In this document: positions 44,901 to 47,464 of the stretch, piece by piece
Layout of the letters: each line of letters begins with the position of its first letter
How positions within the stretch are numbered: position 1 is the stretch's first letter
Assembly (NCBI GenBank): GCA_903939515.1
Contig: CAJAHH010000053.1
Span: forward strand, 1-47,464
Source: an uncultured Verrucomicrobiota bacterium
GTDB lineage: Bacteria > Verrucomicrobiota > Verrucomicrobiia > Limisphaerales > UBA9464
Direction of reading: 5' to 3'
DNA: 47,464 bases
Program-made: the position numbers and the translations under genes
Notes under the pieces: model-generated
Databases searched by the model: none
Told to the model about the DNA's origin: nothing
The model's input: the letters and a program-made list of their open reading frames with translations, nothing else

Positions 44901-47464
44901 GGATAGAGACATTGCCGGAGACCGGGGTGTTGAAGTTGGGAGTGAACCATGTGGTGGCAGGTGAGACGATCCTTGCGACGGATCTGGCCAATTTAAGCTA
45001 CGTGCCGGCGGCGAATGAGAATGGTTCCAAGACATTCACGGTGACGGCTTCGGATGGGGAGTCTTTATCAAGTGAAGCCACAGTGACGATCTCGTTGGCT
45101 CCCGTGAATAATGCCCCTACGGCCACGGGTACAGCGTCCTTGGCTTCGATCGACGAGGATGCTGGGTCGACAGCGGCGGGCCAGACGGTGGCTAACTTGT
45201 TTTCAGCCAATTTCAGTGATGCAGCTGACGCTTCCCAGAGCAGTTTAGCTGGCGTTGCCATCACCAGTCATGTGCCTGATTCCACTCGGGGTGTGTGGCA
45301 ATATTCCACCAGTTCCGGGAGTTGGACTGCTTTGCCAGCCTCATCTTTCTCGGCTGCGGTTGTCGTCAATTCGATGGATCTCCTGCGATTTGTTCCCGCA
45401 AGCAACTACAACGGACCGGCTACTCCATTGGAGGCTCGGCTGATTGAATCAGGTGGGGCCGCTATCATCAGTGGCCAGACGGTGGCCCTGGCCGAGGCGG
45501 GTGCTCAGATCATCCTCAGCAAGAGCGCGGTGATCGGTTGGAGTTCCATCTATGATGCTTCGTTCAGCGCGGATCGGATTCTGGATCAACAAACGGGAGT
45601 GGTTTCAAAAGACGCCTTTGGCAACAACTACTGGTTGGCATCGGACGGATCAGCCAAGGGTTCTGTTTTGATTGATTTGGGAGTTGCCACAGACCTCTCC
45701 AAGGTTGAGCTCTATAACGCCAGCAATACTGGCTACAATGATCGCAATACTCGGGCCTTCCATATCGAATTAGCCAACTCGATCAGCGGTAATGCGGCGA
45801 CTTCTTACGCCTTGATCGATCCGAAGACTGCGGTATCGGGAACGTTGGTTGACGCCGTCGTGGATGCCGCTCCTGTGGCGCAATCCTTCTCGTTGGATAC
45901 AGGAGGGCTTTCTCCGCGCTATGTGCGATTCGTGGTGGATTCTTCCAAGAACAACAACCCGGGGTTGAATGAACTTAGGCTTTTTTCCGCTGTCGCCGCA
46001 TCCGGAGGGAGCACCTTCTTCTCTGCAAATGCTGTTGCTCTTCTCCATACGGTCAATCCGGTGAATGACGTGCCGGTGGCGACGGCACAATCGGTGACAA
46101 CTACTGAAGACACGGTCAAGGCGATCACGCTGGCGGGAACCGATTTGGAGGGATCCGTATTGACCTACTCGGTGATATCGGGACCGACGAAGGGCGTTCT
46201 GACGGGCACCGCCCCAAACCTGACCTATACTCCCAAGGCCAATGCCAATGGGTCGGATTCGTTTATCTTCAAAGTCAATGATGGCTCATTCGACTCGGCG
46301 GAGGTTTCCGTCTCCATCGCAATCACCCCGGTGAACGACGCGCCGACATTGTCGGACTTCACGGTTCCTGGCATCGAAGATACCGTTGTCACGTTCGATC
46401 CTTCCAACGCATCCGCGGTCTACTCGGATATTGAGGGAACCGCCTTGGCGAGCATCCGGGTGATCACTTTACCACCCACCGGAACGCTGCGGTTGTCGGG
46501 TACCGACGTCTCGCAAGGGCAGGTGGTCAGCATGGCCAATCTTGCCAATCTGACTTATGTGCCGGCGGCGGATGAAAATGGCCCCAAGACCTTCACCGTG
46601 ACCGCATCGGACGGTGAGCAGTCTTCAGCCTCGGCAACAGTCACCCTCTCGTTGGAACCGGTCGTAGACGTTTTGTCCCTGGTCGGTGTTGTCGTGGTCG
46701 ATAAGGTGTACGACGGAGCCACATCAACGACCTTGGATTTCAGTCAAGCCACCCTTTCGGGCGTCGTTGCCCGTGACGCAGTGGTTATCGATACTGGGTC
46801 TGCAAAAGCGGCCTTCGTCGACGCGTTGGTCGGCACAGGCAAGGCTGTGACGGTCACTGGAGTGAAATTGGTGGGTGCTTCGGCCGCTAACTACACGTTG
46901 ACGCAGCCGACCGGTTTGACCGGAACGATCACGGCCAAGGGGTTGAGCATTGGAGCGCCGACGATTGCGTCGAGGGTGTATGACGGAACGACAACCGCCG
47001 GAGTGGTGACGCCAGGAGAGCTGTCGGGTTTGGTGGGTTCTGAGACGTTGACGGTGAGCGGCACAGCCACTGCATACAGCGGCGCGGCGGTGGGGACTTA
47101 CAGCGGTGTGGTGGTGACCTACACGCTGGCCAATGGCGGCGGCGGCAACGCCGTGGGATTGGCAGCCAACTACAGCCTGGCACCAGGCACGGCGACCGGG
47201 ACGATCACGGGTCGAGCCTTGACGGTGACGAGTCCAACGGTAGTGACCAAGACTTACGACGGGACGACGAGCGCGACGATCACCGGTACGTTGTCTGGAG
47301 TGTTGAGCGGCGACGTGGTGGCGTTGGTGGGCACGGGAACCTTTGCCAGCAAGGACGCGGGTGCCAACCAGGCGGTGACCTCGGCCTCGACGTTGAGTGG
47401 AGCGGCTTCCGCTAACTACACATTGACGCAGCCGACCGATTTGACCGGAACGATCACGGCCAAG
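41966..47464 (+). CDS. Very large secreted repeat protein, N-terminal 1833 residues (runs off window)
   Basis: The start is GTG 41966, overlapping the previous stop (GTGA); it is in frame with an uninterrupted reading frame to the window end and gives a signal peptide (WLLAFGLGLWSGGLAFG, about residues 19-35). Order: lectin-like beta domain opening EILVNPSFD (about 40-210); FnIII (about 215-305); cadherin-like (about 312-434); Gly-rich domain (about 446-692, starting EYAVHTFTSSS, ending GGSGVVIVRYL); VCBS and VNDAP repeats (about 700-1170); F5/8C-like domain (about 1182-1342, VLIDLG...PRYVRFVVD...LNELRLFS); two more VNDAP units; then three YDG-type repeats (about 1572-1833: KVYDGATSTT, RVYDGTTTAG, KTYDGTTSAT). 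All are adhesion-type modules of surface proteins. The YDG array and the rest continue beyond 47464, so full length and C-terminal anchor are unknown. Confidence 0.9.
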   Translation, partial: MRSRTLILIGRRVPAIGRWLLAFGLGLWSGGLAFGGGSHEILVNPSFDQMLSGSTTDPLGWTSNEGFVPAVGGCCSSQGDSVPAVSNGNLNFGNSSSAVVSQAVSVSEVVPLTSDFYLGYWVQKNQQEGKYWVLADFLDVNGSSLATVRYPTTGTAVAPNDATLQSLSLSRSLVARFDDIKTVRVSLFGKQTSYIWYGHYGPSFSSVSLVSSQVPPSPVSGLVANGGDSSVILKWAAPLSTSTVPSDYIIEYSVNGGSSWLTFQDGVSTALSATVSELVNGTTYQFRVLAVNSVGISDASNTATARANSAPQFAAQVIPDSWTVTEDVSGNLDLYGSPLVDAENDVLTLTLSVPDGTLTAAPSSLVTVSGSATAAVLVGNAADLNAYLTTLGNLKYQPPQNDTQSHTATLTVSDGNLSALRTVTIQVTPVNDAPSLTLGFFGQGGVKTSAGEYAVHTFTSSSDTFKPSASGVVEVMVVGGGGGGGGSYVGGGGGGGGVLFNTSYAVNAGVPISVFVGGGGKGGAVGARGISGGSSRFGSLEAAGGGGGGGFGPNLGLDGGSGGGAGWQGQAGAGVADQGLQGGAFGTTPANHGGGGGGAGGTPDNSGVGGGGVVSTISGSTVYYAGGGAAGTDHSVPLAGGLGGGGAGGQAGANGLSGGANTGGGGGGGGGHSTDPVGGDGGSGVVIVRYLLSAIGYADTSVIDSFAGASGILAGADVDAGTTLTYGISGVASVDGIATKVGAYGALTVAVATGAYSFTPNAAAINAVSAATTETHLVTVSDGTVTTTANLVIYLTGVNDAPSLIESQSASQATEQVAVAVYSGITVSDADNTTLASATVTVSGGYRSGEDVLGYVSNSQASGNISGSFDANTGVLTLTSVGTTATLAQWQEALRSVTYLNTSDVPNTSARTVTVAVNDGALTSLVVTKTVLVSSVNDAPSLAGITVNGTEDTAYAFTESTFTGSVYSDVENSALVSLRIETLPETGVLKLGVNHVVAGETILATDLANLSYVPAANENGSKTFTVTASDGESLSSEATVTISLAPVNNAPTATGTASLASIDEDAGSTAAGQTVANLFSANFSDAADASQSSLAGVAITSHVPDSTRGVWQYSTSSGSWTALPASSFSAAVVVNSMDLLRFVPASNYNGPATPLEARLIESGGAAIISGQTVALAEAGAQIILSKSAVIGWSSIYDASFSADRILDQQTGVVSKDAFGNNYWLASDGSAKGSVLIDLGVATDLSKVELYNASNTGYNDRNTRAFHIELANSISGNAATSYALIDPKTAVSGTLVDAVVDAAPVAQSFSLDTGGLSPRYVRFVVDSSKNNNPGLNELRLFSAVAASGGSTFFSANAVALLHTVNPVNDVPVATAQSVTTTEDTVKAITLAGTDLEGSVLTYSVISGPTKGVLTGTAPNLTYTPKANANGSDSFIFKVNDGSFDSAEVSVSIAITPVNDAPTLSDFTVPGIEDTVVTFDPSNASAVYSDIEGTALASIRVITLPPTGTLRLSGTDVSQGQVVSMANLANLTYVPAADENGPKTFTVTASDGEQSSASATVTLSLEPVVDVLSLVGVVVVDKVYDGATSTTLDFSQATLSGVVARDAVVIDTGSAKAAFVDALVGTGKAVTVTGVKLVGASAANYTLTQPTGLTGTITAKGLSIGAPTIASRVYDGTTTAGVVTPGELSGLVGSETLTVSGTATAYSGAAVGTYSGVVVTYTLANGGGGNAVGLAANYSLAPGTATGTITGRALTVTSPTVVTKTYDGTTSATITGTLSGVLSGDVVALVGTGTFASKDAGANQAVTSASTLSGAASANYTLTQPTDLTGTITAK
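43380..44022 (+). repeat. Glycine-rich low-complexity coding tract
   Basis: Long runs of GGN codons (mostly GGT and GGC, for example around 43387-43455 and 43960-43978) encode poly-Gly stretches of up to nine residues. The frame stays open throughout. It belongs to a known Gly-rich domain type that begins HTFT... and ends GG-x-G-[IV]-VI-[VI]-RY. Slippage-prone DNA; length may vary between strains or assemblies. Confidence 0.85.
46886..46939 (+). repeat. 54-bp near-identical repeat, copy 1 (YDG unit end)
   Basis: This segment matches 47411-47464 at 52 of 54 bases by my count and encodes the end of a YDG unit (ANYTLTQPTGLTGTITAK). The window ends exactly at the end of copy 2, so further copies may follow. 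Confidence 0.9.
47411..47464 (+). repeat. 54-bp near-identical repeat, copy 2 (YDG unit end, at window edge)
   Basis: This is the second copy of the segment at 46886-46939, with two substitutions (one silent, one Gly to Asp). The two copies are two YDG units apart (about 525 bases), with a more divergent unit between, which suggests a two-unit duplication or homogenisation of alternate units. Confidence 0.9.

Overview
The window is about 47 kb of GC-rich DNA in which every supported gene lies on the + strand. It holds thirteen protein genes (the first and last cut by the window edges) in two tightly packed transcription units, separated by one strong terminator and one AT-rich leader. Every gene with a visible start encodes an exported product: eight have signal peptides, two have lipoprotein-type signals, and the MORN protein has a membrane anchor. 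There are no tRNA, rRNA, replication or metabolic genes. The mixture of ASPIC/UnbV FG-GAP protein, HAF repeats, LamG, VNDAP/cadherin-like ladders, DxDGDGLPD motifs and C-terminal 'TNLxxW...FF/YF' domains suggests a Verrucomicrobiota or other PVC-group bacterium. That is inference from family style; no taxonomic marker is present.

Unit 1 (before 1 to 26799): the 3' end of a secreted protein with a YHPDHDNL motif; a 4040-aa secreted giant (giant A) with LamG, C-type-lectin-like, HAF and PA14 modules; a 517-aa secreted protein with calcium-loop motifs; a 764-aa FG-GAP/ASPIC-UnbV lipoprotein; a PpiC-type parvulin-like lipoprotein; and a 3000-aa tandem-repeat protein. Gaps run from -20 to 46 bases. 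A hairpin plus T-run at 26955-26995 ends the unit.

Unit 2 (27199 to beyond 47464): a kelch-repeat propeller protein; a 598-aa YHPDHDNL protein; a secreted fibre-like protein with YadA-head-like repeats and a phage-tail-collar end; a 2611-aa giant (giant B) that is a paralogue of giant A; a 283-aa DTDGDGLPD protein; a MORN-repeat membrane protein; and the start of a very large protein with FnIII, Gly-rich, VCBS, F5/8C-like and YDG repeats. Gaps run from -4 to 35 bases.

The main observation is that the two units share a three-gene cassette in the same order: YHPDHDNL protein, then giant, then DGLPD protein. The giants share a core of roughly 2400 residues. Its C-terminal third resembles, by my reading, the pore-forming and TcB-binding end of Tc-toxin A subunits: a long helical/coiled-coil stretch interrupted by a glycine-rich hydrophobic hairpin, then a helical segment, then a beta-rich end finishing in W-x-L-x-x-P ... 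D-[IV]-K-[IL]. No Rhs-type TcB/TcC gene is present, but each unit contains a beta-propeller protein. A working reading is a duplicated, undescribed surface or secreted apparatus built on a TcA-like scaffold with adhesion modules attached. This rests on pattern recognition and needs profile or structure searches to confirm.
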